Source of the DNA: Nitrospirales bacterium
GTDB lineage: Bacteria > Nitrospirota > Nitrospiria > Nitrospirales > UBA8639
DNA: 45,216 nt
Assembly (NCBI GenBank): GCA_007570995.1
Contig: RKSG01000055.1
Location: 1-45,216, forward strand
Reading direction: 5' to 3'
Below the pieces are notes generated by a model. The model was given only the letters and a program-made list of their open reading frames with translations. It was not told the DNA's origin and did not search any database. This document shows positions 16,055 through 25,249 of this stretch, in pieces. The stretch's first letter is position 1. Each line of letters opens with the position of its first letter. The position numbers were made by a program, and so were the translations under genes.

Positions 16055-16726
16055 GTGGCCAGAATCCTTCGTGTTCCTTCTCAGCCGGCTGCTTCCTTCT
16101 GGCTCCCGATCGTGGATCTCGTTCGGGAGGGCGGGCTGCTGGCGGTCGCGACAGAAAGTACGTATGCGGTGGCTGCCTCGGTTTCCGTCGCGCATGCCCT
16201 GGATCGTGTGGTCGAGGTCAAACGGCGACCTTCCGGGAAGCCCATCCTCGTGCTGATTGCCGACCGGACTCAACTCGATGCCCTGGTCCATGTGGTCCCC
16301 TCATGGGCGGAGGCGGTATTGAATGCCTGGTGGCCCGGGCCTTTGACCGTCATTTTCCCCGCGCACACGCACGTGTCTCACGCGTTAACAGCTGGAACAG
16401 GCACCATTGGGATTCGCGAACCTGCACCTGCCTTCCTGCGGACACTGTTACGCCACACGGGACCATTGACGGGGACAAGCGCGAATCGCTCCGGGGCCAT
16501 GCCTTGTGCCACGGCCAGGGAGGTTCAGGCATCACTGGGTCATGACATTGATTTGATTCTTGATACGGGACCTGCACCGGGGCATCGGCCTTCCACCCTG
16601 CTGAGTGTGGTGGACAAACCGGTCATGCTTCGCACGGGACCTGTGTCTGCACGGCAGATTCAGTCGGTGGTGTCAGAAGCCGGGCTGACGGTTGAGGTGC
16701 AGGGTGATGACGTGCGTCAAACGTAG
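16055..16726 (+). CDS. Sua5/YrdC/YwlC family threonylcarbamoyl-AMP synthase
   Basis: This protein of 223 residues is of the YrdC/Sua5 family, which forms threonylcarbamoyl-AMP from threonine, bicarbonate and ATP for the t6A37 modification of ANN-reading tRNAs. Recognisable are GGLLAVATESTYAVA, VKRRPSGKPILVLI, WWPGPLTVIF, IGIREP and TGTSANRSG. Usual members have PTDTVYGL and K-R-P near the N-terminus; here the first reads TESTYAV, a conservative variant. GTG 16055 is chosen because AAAGG lies nine bases upstream and the extra track residues come from the end of purD. The next gene, threonine aldolase, also acts on threonine. Confidence 0.88.
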   Translation: MARILRVPSQPAASFWLPIVDLVREGGLLAVATESTYAVAASVSVAHALDRVVEVKRRPSGKPILVLIADRTQLDALVHVVPSWAEAVLNAWWPGPLTVIFPAHTHVSHALTAGTGTIGIREPAPAFLRTLLRHTGPLTGTSANRSGAMPCATAREVQASLGHDIDLILDTGPAPGHRPSTLLSVVDKPVMLRTGPVSARQIQSVVSEAGLTVEVQGDDVRQT

Positions 16727-16759
16727 GTTCACCGTTCATTGACCCGGGAGGCTGCGATC

Positions 16760-17788
16760 ATGATTGATCTGCGAAGCGATACTGTGACCAGACCGACTCC
16801 GAATATGCGAGCGGCCATGGCTCAGGCCAGGGTCGGGGATGATGTGTATGGCGAAGATCCCACAGTCAATGCCTTGGAATCCAGGGCTGCGCACTTGCTG
16901 GGGAAAGAAGCTGCGCTGTTTGTCCCCACCGGGGTGATGGCGAATCAACTGTGCATTCGCGTTCACACGCGTCCGGGCGATGAAGTGATCGCGGAAAAGA
17001 CCGCACATGTGATTCGCTATGAAGGCGGATCGGCCTCTGCGTTGTCGCAGGTCCAGGTGTGTTGTCTTGAAGGGGATCGGGGTCTGCTGGCGGCGAAGAG
17101 TGTCGTGGAGGCCATTCGGCCTCATGACATTCACTATCCACCGACGACACTGGTGTGTCTGGAACAGACGCACAATGTTGGCGGAGGGGCTGTCTATCCT
17201 TTGTCCACGATGCAGGAGATCACGCGTGTGGCCGGAGACAGGGGTCTCGCGTCGCATCTGGATGGCGCGAGATTGTTCAACGCGGTGGTCGCGTCCGGTG
17301 TGTCGGCCGCCGCGTTTGCGCAACCGTTCGATACGGTGTCGTTCTGCCTGTCGAAAGGGCTGGGGGCTCCCGTTGGATCGGTGATCGTGTCGACTCACGA
17401 CCGGGTTGCCAGGCTGCGACGGTTGCGCAAGATGTTCGGTGGTGGCATGCGGCAGGCCGGCATTCTTGCCGCCGCCGGCCTCTATGCTCTGGATCACCAC
17501 ATCACGAGGATGCAGGAAGACCACGACAATGCTAAACACTTCGCCCTTCAGTTGCAGCAGATTCCTGCGGTCTATGTCGATCCCGACCTGGTTGAGACCA
17601 ATATCGTCCTGTTTGAAGTCGTGGGCAGTGACCGCTCGACCGGGGAGATCGTGCAGGTGTTGAAAGACGTCGGGGTGTTACTGAATGCCGTGGGCGAGCA
17701 TCGGTTCCGCGCGGTCACGCATCTGGATGTGTCCAGTGCCGACATTGAACAGGCGACGCATCGTATTGGGAAAGTCCTGGGAGTGTGA
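16760..17788 (+). CDS. ltaE: Threonine aldolase (low-specificity type)
   Basis: This 342-residue PLP enzyme of the beta-eliminating lyase family splits threonine or allo-threonine to glycine and acetaldehyde. It begins [19 protein letters not shown], followed by [30 protein letters not shown] and the PLP lysine in [14 protein letters not shown], all typical. ATG 16760 has GGGAGG eight bases ahead; the track's TTG 16739 is unlikely. It lies 33 bases behind the Sua5-family gene. Glycine from this reaction could feed PurD, two genes upstream; this link is inference. Confidence 0.95.
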   Translation: MIDLRSDTVTRPTPNMRAAMAQARVGDDVYGEDPTVNALESRAAHLLGKEAALFVPTGVMANQLCIRVHTRPGDEVIAEKTAHVIRYEGGSASALSQVQVCCLEGDRGLLAAKSVVEAIRPHDIHYPPTTLVCLEQTHNVGGGAVYPLSTMQEITRVAGDRGLASHLDGARLFNAVVASGVSAAAFAQPFDTVSFCLSKGLGAPVGSVIVSTHDRVARLRRLRKMFGGGMRQAGILAAAGLYALDHHITRMQEDHDNAKHFALQLQQIPAVYVDPDLVETNIVLFEVVGSDRSTGEIVQVLKDVGVLLNAVGEHRFRAVTHLDVSSADIEQATHRIGKVLGV

Positions 17789-17888
17789 GGTCAGGTCAGA
17801 TCGTGGAGATGCGACGATGCCCCCTGCCCCCTTTCGTGCGGGTCGTTTCCTGTCCCGGGGGGGATCTATCCTGCTGTGGACACGGTAC

Positions 17889-18314
17889 TTACCCCAAAGA
17901 CACTGCCTTGCCTTTGAGGTCGGTTTCACCCTTCTGTCCCGTGGTTGTTTCGAGGGTCCATTCCGAAGGGGTAATAGTCAGGAGGTGGGCTTTCAGTGTG
18001 TAGAATTCGCCCCTGTCAATCACGAGACGGCCGTCTTCTTCAAGCACCATATGAAGAATGTCCTTCCCGCTTTCATGGTGCCTCATCACCAGGCCTTTCG
18101 AATGTCTTTCGAGGGCATAGGCACGCCCTTCGTTGATTGCCAGTGAGCCGTTCACGAGTTTCGCGGGCATTTTCCCTGCCGAGTCAAACAGCGCAAAACT
18201 GATTTTGGGAAACCCACCCGACGGATGTGGCTCACATTCGATTTGCGGGACGCCCTCGACTTCGATGATGCCGTTGCTGTTGCGGTACAGATGTGGGCCA
18301 ATCTGAATATCCAT
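17889..18314 (-). CDS. Hypothetical 141-residue soluble protein
   Basis: I do not recognise this protein. It has no signal peptide or membrane segment, and its alternating polar and hydrophobic pattern suggests an all-beta fold. Its gene lies 25 bases behind the small membrane protein gene that follows comM, so all three are probably one minus-strand unit. It converges on ltaE with a 100-base gap in which I see no clear terminator. The regular base composition and operon position make it likely to be real. Confidence 0.6.
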   Translation of the reverse strand: MDIQIGPHLYRNSNGIIEVEGVPQIECEPHPSGGFPKISFALFDSAGKMPAKLVNGSLAINEGRAYALERHSKGLVMRHHESGKDILHMVLEEDGRLVIDRGEFYTLKAHLLTITPSEWTLETTTGQKGETDLKGKAVSLG

Positions 18315-18339
18315 GACGTGTGTGGTGTGGAAACTGCGA

Positions 18340-18552
18340 TCAGGTTTGTCGAATGCGATTGAGCATCAGTGCAATACACCCACCCAGCAGTCCTCCCCCG
18401 AGGACCGGAGTCAGTAACGCAATTCTGCTCCTGTCCCAAATCGGCCCGCCAGCCAGCAGGATATCCCGAACGCCTCCCTGAATCAGAAGCACTGCGAACG
18501 CCATCAGCGATCCCAGCATGAACCACCAGCAGAATGCTCGTGCTGTTTGCAT
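18340..18552 (-). CDS. Small two-helix membrane protein
   Basis: This protein of about 70 residues has two hydrophobic helices (around residues 8-28 and 45-62) with a short loop between them. ATG 18552 has AAGAG five bases upstream, and the track's GTG 18558 is two codons earlier. It starts just 12 bases after the comM stop, so it is probably co-transcribed. No family is recognised. Confidence 0.55.
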   Translation of the reverse strand: MQTARAFCWWFMLGSLMAFAVLLIQGGVRDILLAGGPIWDRSRIALLTPVLGGGLLGGCIALMLNRIRQT

Positions 18553-18564
18553 GTTCACTCTTCG

Positions 18565-20094
18565 CTAGAAGACCATTGTCCGGTCCAGATTCCGGTATTG
18601 GATAGCCTCAGCAAGGTGTGAAGAGGCAATCGATGGTGAGTCTGCCAAATCTGCGATGGTTCGTGCAACGCGAAGGATGCGTCCATAGGCTCTTGCGGAA
18701 AGCCCCAGTCGTGTCACGGCCTGTTCCAGCAGTTTCTGGCCGGTTTGGTCTATCTGGCAATACATTTTCATATGTCTGGGTTTGAGTTGGGCATTGGTCA
18801 GCAACTTGTTGGCGCGATACCGCCGTGCCTGGATGTGACGGGCGTCTGTCACGCGTTTCCGGATGGTTTCAGAGCGTTCGGCGAATGGATCATCGTGTCC
18901 GAGGTCCGACACGGGGACTGCGGGGACTTCCATGTGAATGTCGAGTCGGTCGCGGAGCGGGCCTGACAGCCGTCCCCGATACCGTCGGATTTGTTGCGGG
19001 CTGCAGATACAGGCCCGTGTTCGGTCGCCGTAATAGCCACAAGGACAGGGGTTCATGGCGACGACCAGCATGAATCTTGCCGGATATTGCATGGAAGCGT
19101 TGGCGCGCGTGATGGTCACGGTCCCCTCTTCAAGCGGCTGTCGCAATCCATCCAGAACCGACCGCTTGAATTCCAGCACTTCATCCAGAAACAGCACGCC
19201 ATTATGAGCCAGGGACACTTCGCCCGGTCTGGGAATGGTGCCGCCTCCAATCAGACCCGCTTCCGAGATATTGTGGTGCGGCGTGCGAAAGGGCCTGGTG
19301 GTGATGAGTGACTGGTCAGCCGGCAATGTGCCGGCTACGCTGTGAACGCGGGTGGTGTTCAGTGCTTCCTGCGGGTGCAGATGCGGCAGGATGCCGGGAA
19401 GCCGCTGGGCCAGCATGGTTTTCCCGGAACCAGGCGGGCCAATCAGCAGAACGTTGTGTCCACCGGCCGCAGCAACTTCCAACGCGCGTTTGGCCTGCTT
19501 CTGTCCACGCACGTCCGCGAAGTCGTCTTCGCTGTGGAGGGCGATCTGGTCCAGGGGGCGAGGGGCCGGGACAGAAGGGGTCAGGGGTTGCTTCCCGTTT
19601 AAGATCTCCACCACTTCAGTGAGCGTGTGCATGCCGTATACGTCGACATGTTCAACTACCGTGGCTTCGCGCGCATTCCCGATGGGAAGAATAAGGGGGC
19701 GCTGGTGTTGACATAACATGCCGATGGACAAACTCCCTCTGATGGGTTTAATGCGCCCATCTAAAGACAACTCGCCCACCAGCACGTATCGCCGGGCCAC
19801 TTCCTGGTCAATGATACCTTCGGCAACCAGAATGCCGACGGCCATGCTTAATTCGAGCCCCGCTCCTTCTTTTTTTAAGCCGGCGGGGGCAAGGTTGATC
19901 GTGATTTTTTTGGGTGCCAGGGCGAACCCGGTATTTTTGAGGGCCGCGCGGATGCGATCCCGGCTTTCCCGAACAGTGGTATCAGGCAGGCCAACGATGG
20001 AAAATCGAGGGAGGCCCCAGCCAATATCAACTTCGACCTCAATCAGGTGGGCCTCTAAACCGAGTAACCCGGCGCTAAAGACTTTTGCGAGCAC
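18565..20094 (-). CDS. comM: ComM/YifB family Mg-chelatase-like AAA+ ATPase
   Basis: This protein of 509 residues has an N-terminal Lon-S5-like domain (VLAKVFSAGLLGLEAH; LAPAGLKKEGAGLEL) and a Mg-chelatase AAA+ core with Walker A GPPGSGKTM, Walker B GVLFLDEVLEF and a C-terminal YifB domain. A Cys cluster (NPCPCGYYGDRTRACIC) fits zinc binding. ComM is a hexameric branch-migration helicase that helps integrate DNA during natural transformation. GTG 20094 gives the family N-terminus and has GAGG six bases upstream; the track start adds 26 extra residues. It is divergent from the kelch gene. Confidence 0.93.
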   Translation of the reverse strand: MLAKVFSAGLLGLEAHLIEVEVDIGWGLPRFSIVGLPDTTVRESRDRIRAALKNTGFALAPKKITINLAPAGLKKEGAGLELSMAVGILVAEGIIDQEVARRYVLVGELSLDGRIKPIRGSLSIGMLCQHQRPLILPIGNAREATVVEHVDVYGMHTLTEVVEILNGKQPLTPSVPAPRPLDQIALHSEDDFADVRGQKQAKRALEVAAAGGHNVLLIGPPGSGKTMLAQRLPGILPHLHPQEALNTTRVHSVAGTLPADQSLITTRPFRTPHHNISEAGLIGGGTIPRPGEVSLAHNGVLFLDEVLEFKRSVLDGLRQPLEEGTVTITRANASMQYPARFMLVVAMNPCPCGYYGDRTRACICSPQQIRRYRGRLSGPLRDRLDIHMEVPAVPVSDLGHDDPFAERSETIRKRVTDARHIQARRYRANKLLTNAQLKPRHMKMYCQIDQTGQKLLEQAVTRLGLSARAYGRILRVARTIADLADSPSIASSHLAEAIQYRNLDRTMVF

Positions 20095-20324
20095 GGTTGC
20101 CTCGCGATGGTGTTTCAACGCGTCGTGGAGCGAGGCATGATTATAGTGACGAGCATGCGGGTTTTCAAACACCTGTATCGGTCACCGCGGGGGGGGCTGT
20201 CCGTTGGGCGCAACGGTTCGGTCTGGGAGACAAAAAACCGTTTGACTTGTCTCAGGAAGAAAAAGGAAGATAACGGTTCCATCCATCACGGCACTGCCGT
20301 GTGGTGACACCACCGGGTGATCAA

Positions 20325-21875
20325 ATGAAGGGTGAGAAGGCCGGACATCGTAACAGCCACGACTATGCGGGGGGAGCTGTATGTCGGTGCGTTCGTCAGC
20401 ATGTCTGGTTCCTGGCCTTCCTGTTGCAGATGGTGCCCATGGGCGAGATCCGGGCAGCCGACATGGGGCACTGGATGACCGGGGCACCGGCGCCGACAGC
20501 CAGAACCGAGGTGGCTGCGGCCGCAGTGGATGGGCAGATTTATGTGGTCGGAGGTTTTGAATCATCGAATCTGTGGACGATGTGGCAATCATCTGTGAGT
20601 GCCAGGGTCGAAAGGTATGACCCGGGGACCGATCACTGGTCCGACATGCCTGATCTGCCTGTCGGGGTGCATCATGCCGGCGCGGCGGTTGTGGACGGGG
20701 ATCTGTATGTCGTTGGCGGGTTCACGCAATCGGATGAGACAGCCTGGCTCCCTTCCAACCGCGTCTTTCGGTTCAATGCGGATCGTGCGGTGTGGGAGGA
20801 ACGGGCTCCGCTTCCCACTGCTCGGGGTGGATTGGGTGTGACGACCTTGCAGGGACAAATCTTTGCCGTGGGCGGGTATGACGGACGGGACAATCTCGCT
20901 GCAGTTGAAGTGTATGACCCGGGTCTTGACCAATGGACCGCGGTGGCTCCGTTGCCCACACCCCGCGATCATCTGGCTGTCGTCGCCGTAGGGGAGACAC
21001 TCTACGCGATCGGTGGCCGTGTGCGACTCAATTATCGAGCCAATCTGTCCACGGTGGAAGCCTATCATGTGGTCGCGAATCGATGGGTTCCCAAGGCTGA
21101 TCTGCCGATGCCGCGGAGTGGTATTGCCGCATGCGTGGTTGACGGGTGGATCTACGTCTTTGGGGGAGAATCCGGCGCGGGGACGTTTTCTCACAATGAG
21201 CGATACCATCCGCAATGGAATCGTTGGGACGCGATGGCGCCGATGCCAACGGCACGCCACGGCTTGGGCGCCGTTGCCGTGGAAGGGCATGTGTATGTGG
21301 TGAGTGGTGGCCCGCGGCCAGGAGGGTCGTACAGTGCGCTCAATGAGATTTTCATTCCGCCTGCACCACCTCGGCCGATGCAATCCGGGCAGTCCGGTCG
21401 GACACCGGCTTCGCATGTGGGATCGGTGATGGCGGTCCTGGCTGTGATGCGTGAGGCGGGCGTCCTGCCGCCGGAGTCCGGTGTGGAAGCCAATCGCCTC
21501 ATCCATGCACTGATTCAGTATCAGTCGGTGTTTCTCAGCAATCCTGACCCCGGTGTGCGGGCCATGTTGTTGGCCGCGCTGGCGGCGAAAGTCGGGACGA
21601 AGCGGGCGGAGGTGTTAACCGCTGGCTTTGCCTCGACTGGTTGGACCTCGGAGACGCTTGAAGCACTGGTGGATACTTCCGCTCGACGGTCGGTGTGGGA
21701 GGATCCTCGATGGGTGGAGGTGTTGGGTGGCCATGGTGTGACAGTGCACGATTGGGAGTTGATTGAACGGATGTTTACTCAGGCGAGAGAACGGCTTTTC
21801 GCACAGGGGAAAAACGTCCATGCGGTGTTTGCAGCGCAACGCGCTGTCATGCCTGGTGGCTTGCGCACTCCGTAA
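20325..21875 (+). CDS. Exported kelch-repeat protein
   Basis: This protein of 516 residues starts at ATG 20325 with a GGGTGA stretch upstream. A hydrophobic segment (VWFLAFLLQMVPMG) followed by IRAADMG looks like a signal peptide. Six kelch repeats follow to about residue 345, each with a hydrophobic strand, a double Gly (YVVGGF, YVVGGF, FAVGGY, YAIGGR, YVFGGE, YVVSGG) and a preceding P-x-x-R, so a six-bladed propeller is predicted. The last ~170 residues are not kelch and look helical; I do not recognise them. Function is unknown; bacterial kelch propellers include sugar-binding and sialate mutarotase-like proteins. It stands alone between comM and kdsD. Confidence 0.8.
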   Translation: MKGEKAGHRNSHDYAGGAVCRCVRQHVWFLAFLLQMVPMGEIRAADMGHWMTGAPAPTARTEVAAAAVDGQIYVVGGFESSNLWTMWQSSVSARVERYDPGTDHWSDMPDLPVGVHHAGAAVVDGDLYVVGGFTQSDETAWLPSNRVFRFNADRAVWEERAPLPTARGGLGVTTLQGQIFAVGGYDGRDNLAAVEVYDPGLDQWTAVAPLPTPRDHLAVVAVGETLYAIGGRVRLNYRANLSTVEAYHVVANRWVPKADLPMPRSGIAACVVDGWIYVFGGESGAGTFSHNERYHPQWNRWDAMAPMPTARHGLGAVAVEGHVYVVSGGPRPGGSYSALNEIFIPPAPPRPMQSGQSGRTPASHVGSVMAVLAVMREAGVLPPESGVEANRLIHALIQYQSVFLSNPDPGVRAMLLAALAAKVGTKRAEVLTAGFASTGWTSETLEALVDTSARRSVWEDPRWVEVLGGHGVTVHDWELIERMFTQARERLFAQGKNVHAVFAAQRAVMPGGLRTP

Positions 21876-21920
21876 CGGGGTGGGCACCATACCGGAGATC
21901 CCTCCGACCCCGACCAGCAC

Positions 21921-21950
21921 CGGCTTCTGATAGGCTAAAAGCCGTTTCCT
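21921..21950 (+). terminator. Possible weak terminator after the kelch gene
   Basis: A six-base stem CGGCTT/AAGCCG closes a 12-base loop and is followed by only TTT. It lies between the kelch gene and kdsD and is weak evidence. Confidence 0.25.
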
Positions 21951-22007
21951 CTGTCTTCATTCATTGAACAGGCGATCCAAATTCGTGTTCCATGTGAGCT
22001 GATTCCC

Positions 22008-22973
22008 ATGGACATTCTGGCTGAAATTCGGCGGGTGATTGATCTGGAGATCGGGACGATCACGGCACTCAAGCGCCATGTGGGATCTGCGTACGAAGAC
22101 GCTGTGCGTGGTCTCTTGTCTTGTCAGGGGAAAATCGTGGTCACGGGTGTGGGAAAATCGGGCATCATCGCGCAGAAAATTGCGGCCACGATGGTGTCAA
22201 CAGGAACACCGGCTGTGTTCCTGCACAGTGCGGACGGGATGCATGGCGATGTGGGCATCATCGGGAAAGGCGACGTGGTGCTGGCCGTCGGCAAATCGGG
22301 TGAGAGCGATGAATTGATCGCGATTCTTCAGGTGGCACGAAGAATCGGTGCGAAAGTCCTCGCCATTACCGCTCGACCCGAATCACGCATGGCCCGGTAT
22401 GCCGATGTCGTCCTGCACACCTCAGTCGAGGAAGAGGCGTGCCCGCTCAATATCGCCCCGACGTGCAGCACGACGGCGGCGTTGGTGGTCGGCGATGCCC
22501 TGGCGATGGCGCTCATGAAATTGCGTGGATTTCAGCCTGAAGACTTTGCTGTCAATCACCCTGGTGGACAATTGGGAAAGCGGTTGCTGCTGACCGTCGG
22601 TGACATCATGCGCTCGGGTGCTGCCAACCCGGTGGTACCCGTGTCAAGCGATGTGCGGCTCATGCTTACCGAGATCACCCGTCAACGGGCCGGTGCTGTC
22701 TCGATTATCGATGACGAGCAGCGGTTGCTGGGACTGGTGACAGATTACGATATTCGTTGTGTGTTGGAGTCACAACAGGACGTGTTCAGTTTGACGATTC
22801 CAGAGATCATGAATGCCACTCCGGAATGGGTGTTTGAGGATGCGAATGCGTACCTGGCCCTGGAAAAAATGAGAAAACGAACGAAACCGATTTCGGTACT
22901 GCCCGTGTTGAGCCGTCAGGAAAAGGTCGTTGGGATGATTCATCTGCATGATCTCATGGCACATGGACTTTGA
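22008..22973 (+). CDS. kdsD: Arabinose-5-phosphate isomerase (KdsD/KpsF)
   Basis: This 321-residue enzyme interconverts ribulose-5-phosphate and arabinose-5-phosphate, the precursor of Kdo in LPS. An N-terminal SIS domain shows VVTGVGKSGIIAQKIAATM, STGTPAVFLH, GDVVLAVGKSGESDEL, and the ALAMALMKLRGF and FAVNHPGGQLGKRL segments characteristic of KdsD. Two CBS domains make up the C-terminal third. Length matches the family. No other Kdo gene is in the window. Downstream comes a decayed polysaccharide region. Confidence 0.96.
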   Translation: MDILAEIRRVIDLEIGTITALKRHVGSAYEDAVRGLLSCQGKIVVTGVGKSGIIAQKIAATMVSTGTPAVFLHSADGMHGDVGIIGKGDVVLAVGKSGESDELIAILQVARRIGAKVLAITARPESRMARYADVVLHTSVEEEACPLNIAPTCSTTAALVVGDALAMALMKLRGFQPEDFAVNHPGGQLGKRLLLTVGDIMRSGAANPVVPVSSDVRLMLTEITRQRAGAVSIIDDEQRLLGLVTDYDIRCVLESQQDVFSLTIPEIMNATPEWVFEDANAYLALEKMRKRTKPISVLPVLSRQEKVVGMIHLHDLMAHGL

Positions 22974-23957
22974 TGAGAAACGGTGTTGTGGGGACGTCCC
23001 TCGATGCATTCGGGGCATGTGCCTCTTGCCGCAACGGCGAGTAAGGTCGATGTCGTGTTGACGGGAGAAGGGTGGATGAGCGGTTCGAGTGATCGGTGTA
23101 GAACCACTGAGTCTTCCCGGCGTTGGTGGGTGATGGCTTGTGCGTCGTGAGCGGGTTCCTGAGTGTGGACGCGATGACTGGCCGCTCGTGCTGGAATGTC
23201 AAAGCAGCGTCGGAATGGGCGCATGCTGGCATTGATGTGACGATTGTGATGGGAGTTCCACGGACGATGTCTTGCTTGAGGGGACCTGCGCGGCTCCACA
23301 CCGTGCGGACAATGTCCTTCATGGAGTGAGGGAAGTGATCAGGGAAAATCTCGAGAGGTATATCAGGGCTCCTGGGAGTGGGGGGGGGTCCGGAGATGTC
23401 GTTTTCTGTGTTGCGGGTGACACAAGAGGCAGGCTTGCCGCGCTGCTCCACGTTGACCGGTCGTTCATCAGGTCTCCACCAATTCCCTTTTTACTGGAAG
23501 CTTAGCCTGCCTGTTCTGGATGTTGGTTGCCGTTGGATTTTCCCGCCCTTGTCAGGAAGAACGATTTGATACGCCGCGGTCATCATGACCGAACTGGATT
23601 CTGCTTGCACGGAAATGACGGTGATGTAGCACGTGGGTGCCGGCTTGGCATGCTCCTGTTGTGTCTTCCTTCGTTCACAATCGGGTCTTGTCTTTGTTGG
23701 GGGCATAGTCACATTTTGCCTGCGGTGACTGTTCCTGCATGATTGGAAAACGCTGTATTGCCGGTTTCGCGGGATGTGGCTGGATGGCTGGTGAGAAAAC
23801 AGCAGGATGATCTTTCCAGGCGCGACGATTGGCCGGTGCTCCCCATGGCCTGATGGTGCCGGTGACGGAGAGGTTAGCCTGCAATGATTTCAGCCATCGG
23901 GTCGCGGCTTGAACAGTCTGGGACAGACTCTGGCCATGCAATTGGGGTTTCTGGTCC
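22974..23957. other. Long stretch without an intact gene; probable gene remnants
   Basis: About 980 bases carry no credible gene in any frame. The listed ORFs are short, frame-hopping and unlike proteins. Patches such as LAATASKVDVVLTGEG (about 23028) and FPFYWKLSLPVLDVG (about 23485) look like protein fragments, but I cannot name a family. From about 23730 on, phrases in shifting frames may belong to the flippase remnant that follows. The best reading is decayed coding sequence. Confidence 0.45.
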
Positions 23958-24274
23958 ATGCTCTTCGGGGTGCAATGGGAGCCTGTGGTGCCGTTACTCC
24001 AGGCCATGACGGGAGTCGTGCTCGGGCTCAGCCCGTTTGGCACACTCAGGGCATTGTGTATGGCGGGAAACCGGATGAGGCCCTTTGTCCTGCTTGGGGG
24101 GGCCAGTATGGGGCATTGGCGGGAGCGGCCTTGGCCATTCCAGGGTATCACGTGCCTGCCACTCTCACCCTGGCGGTCAGTCTTTTTGCCGGCTATGTCC
24201 TGGGGGGCTTGCGCTTTTTGTATTTCGTCGAGGTCTTCTTTAAGATACCCGCACCGTTGCGGGCAGGTAGGTGA
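23958..24274 (+). pseudogene. Remnant of a Wzx-like polysaccharide flippase (C-terminal part)
   Basis: Two frames together read like the C-terminal half of an oligosaccharide flippase. Frame one gives MLFGVQWEPVVPLLQAM, then GLSPFGTLRALCMAG and NRMRPFVLLGG. Frame two gives QYGALAGAALAIPGY, then TLTLAVSLFAGYVLGGLRFL, and ends at 24274. The LFG-x-x-W-x-x-x-V-P-L-L phrase is common before the late helices of these MATE/PST proteins. The switch falls on a run of seven G (24096-24102); one more G would join the frames exactly. No intact N-terminal half lies upstream, so the gene is broken regardless. Flippases move undecaprenyl-linked sugar units across the inner membrane. Confidence 0.6.
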
Positions 24275-24290
24275 TGGTCAAAGCGAGTTG

Positions 24291-25186
24291 ATGAATCAAC
24301 ACATGCTGTCGAAAGTGTCAACCGTCGTTCTCACGTACAATGGGGAAATCAATCTTCCGGCATGTCTGGAGAGCCTGACGCTGTTGAATGGCGAGGTCAT
24401 TGTTCTTGATTCGGGCAGTACAGATAACACCCTGGACATGGCGGAACGCTGTGGTGCCAAAGAGTCTACCGTTATGAATCGGGAACCTGGGATCCGGGCG
24501 CGAAGAAGATCAATTGGGTACTTGACACCATTTCCCTGCAAGGCGACTGGGTCCTCCGACTTGATGCCGATGAACGGCTGCCCCCCGGGTTGGCATGTAA
24601 ACTTGCGGATCTTGCTTCTCGTGGAGAGGCGGACGGTACGGGGTTTGACATTAAGCGTCGCATGTATTTCATGGGGTACTGGATACGACATGGCGGCTGG
24701 TATCCGGTGTGACTTTTGAGACTTTGGCGGAACGGAAAAGCGTACTGCGAAGACATGATCATGGACGAGCCGATCGTTCTTTTGGAGGGCAAGGCCGGTT
24801 GGTTGAAACACGATATCATGGATTGGGATCAGAAAGATCTGACGTTTCGTGTCGGGAAGGTGAACCGGTATTCGAATACCTATGCCTGTCTGATGTCCAA
24901 CAGATCAGACGTGTCCCAGTTCGTGCTGCCAGCTTCTCTTTGGGGAGTGCAACCTGCGAGGCAGCAGTGGATCAAAGACAACGTCTATGCGAGATTTCCG
25001 AAATTTTTTCGATGCCTGATCTCTTTTCTGTGCAGTTATGTGGTGCTCCTGGGGTTTCTTGACGGCAAGGCAGGCCTTGTTTTTCATGTTCTGTATGGCT
25101 TTTGGTACCGGTTCCTTTCCGATGCAAAATTGCTGGAGATGTCACAAGGTCGTCAAGAATCCTCGGTCTTCCCATTGCCCAAATGA
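24291..25186 (+). pseudogene. Broken GT2 family glycosyltransferase
   Basis: The N-terminus (VSTVVLTYNGEINLPACLES, then EVIVLDSGSTDNT) is a classic GT-A family 2 start. Near 24465 the reading must shift from the first frame to another, where YRYESGTWDPGAKKINWVLD, then GDWVLRLDADERLP, and MYFMGYWIRHGGWYPV continue the protein with its DxD-like site. An in-frame TGA at 24710-24712 interrupts it, after which LLRLWRNGKAYCED runs to the stop at 25186. TGG in place of TGA, and one extra base in GAGTC, would repair it. The form resembles WaaE/KdtX-like LPS core glucosyltransferases. Both lesions may be real decay or assembly errors; the flippase remnant beside it favours decay. Confidence 0.75.
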
Positions 25187-25249
25187 GAGCGGAAGGAGCT
25201 CCTCTCTTTTTGAGATCTGCTTAATGCGCGGAGGGAATTGCATTCCGAC

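Noticed and set aside
23028-23100. Glycerate-kinase-like patch (VDVVLTGEG)
   Set aside because: Only about ten residues resemble the D-L-V-x-T-G-E-G motif and the rest does not follow, so no family call is made.
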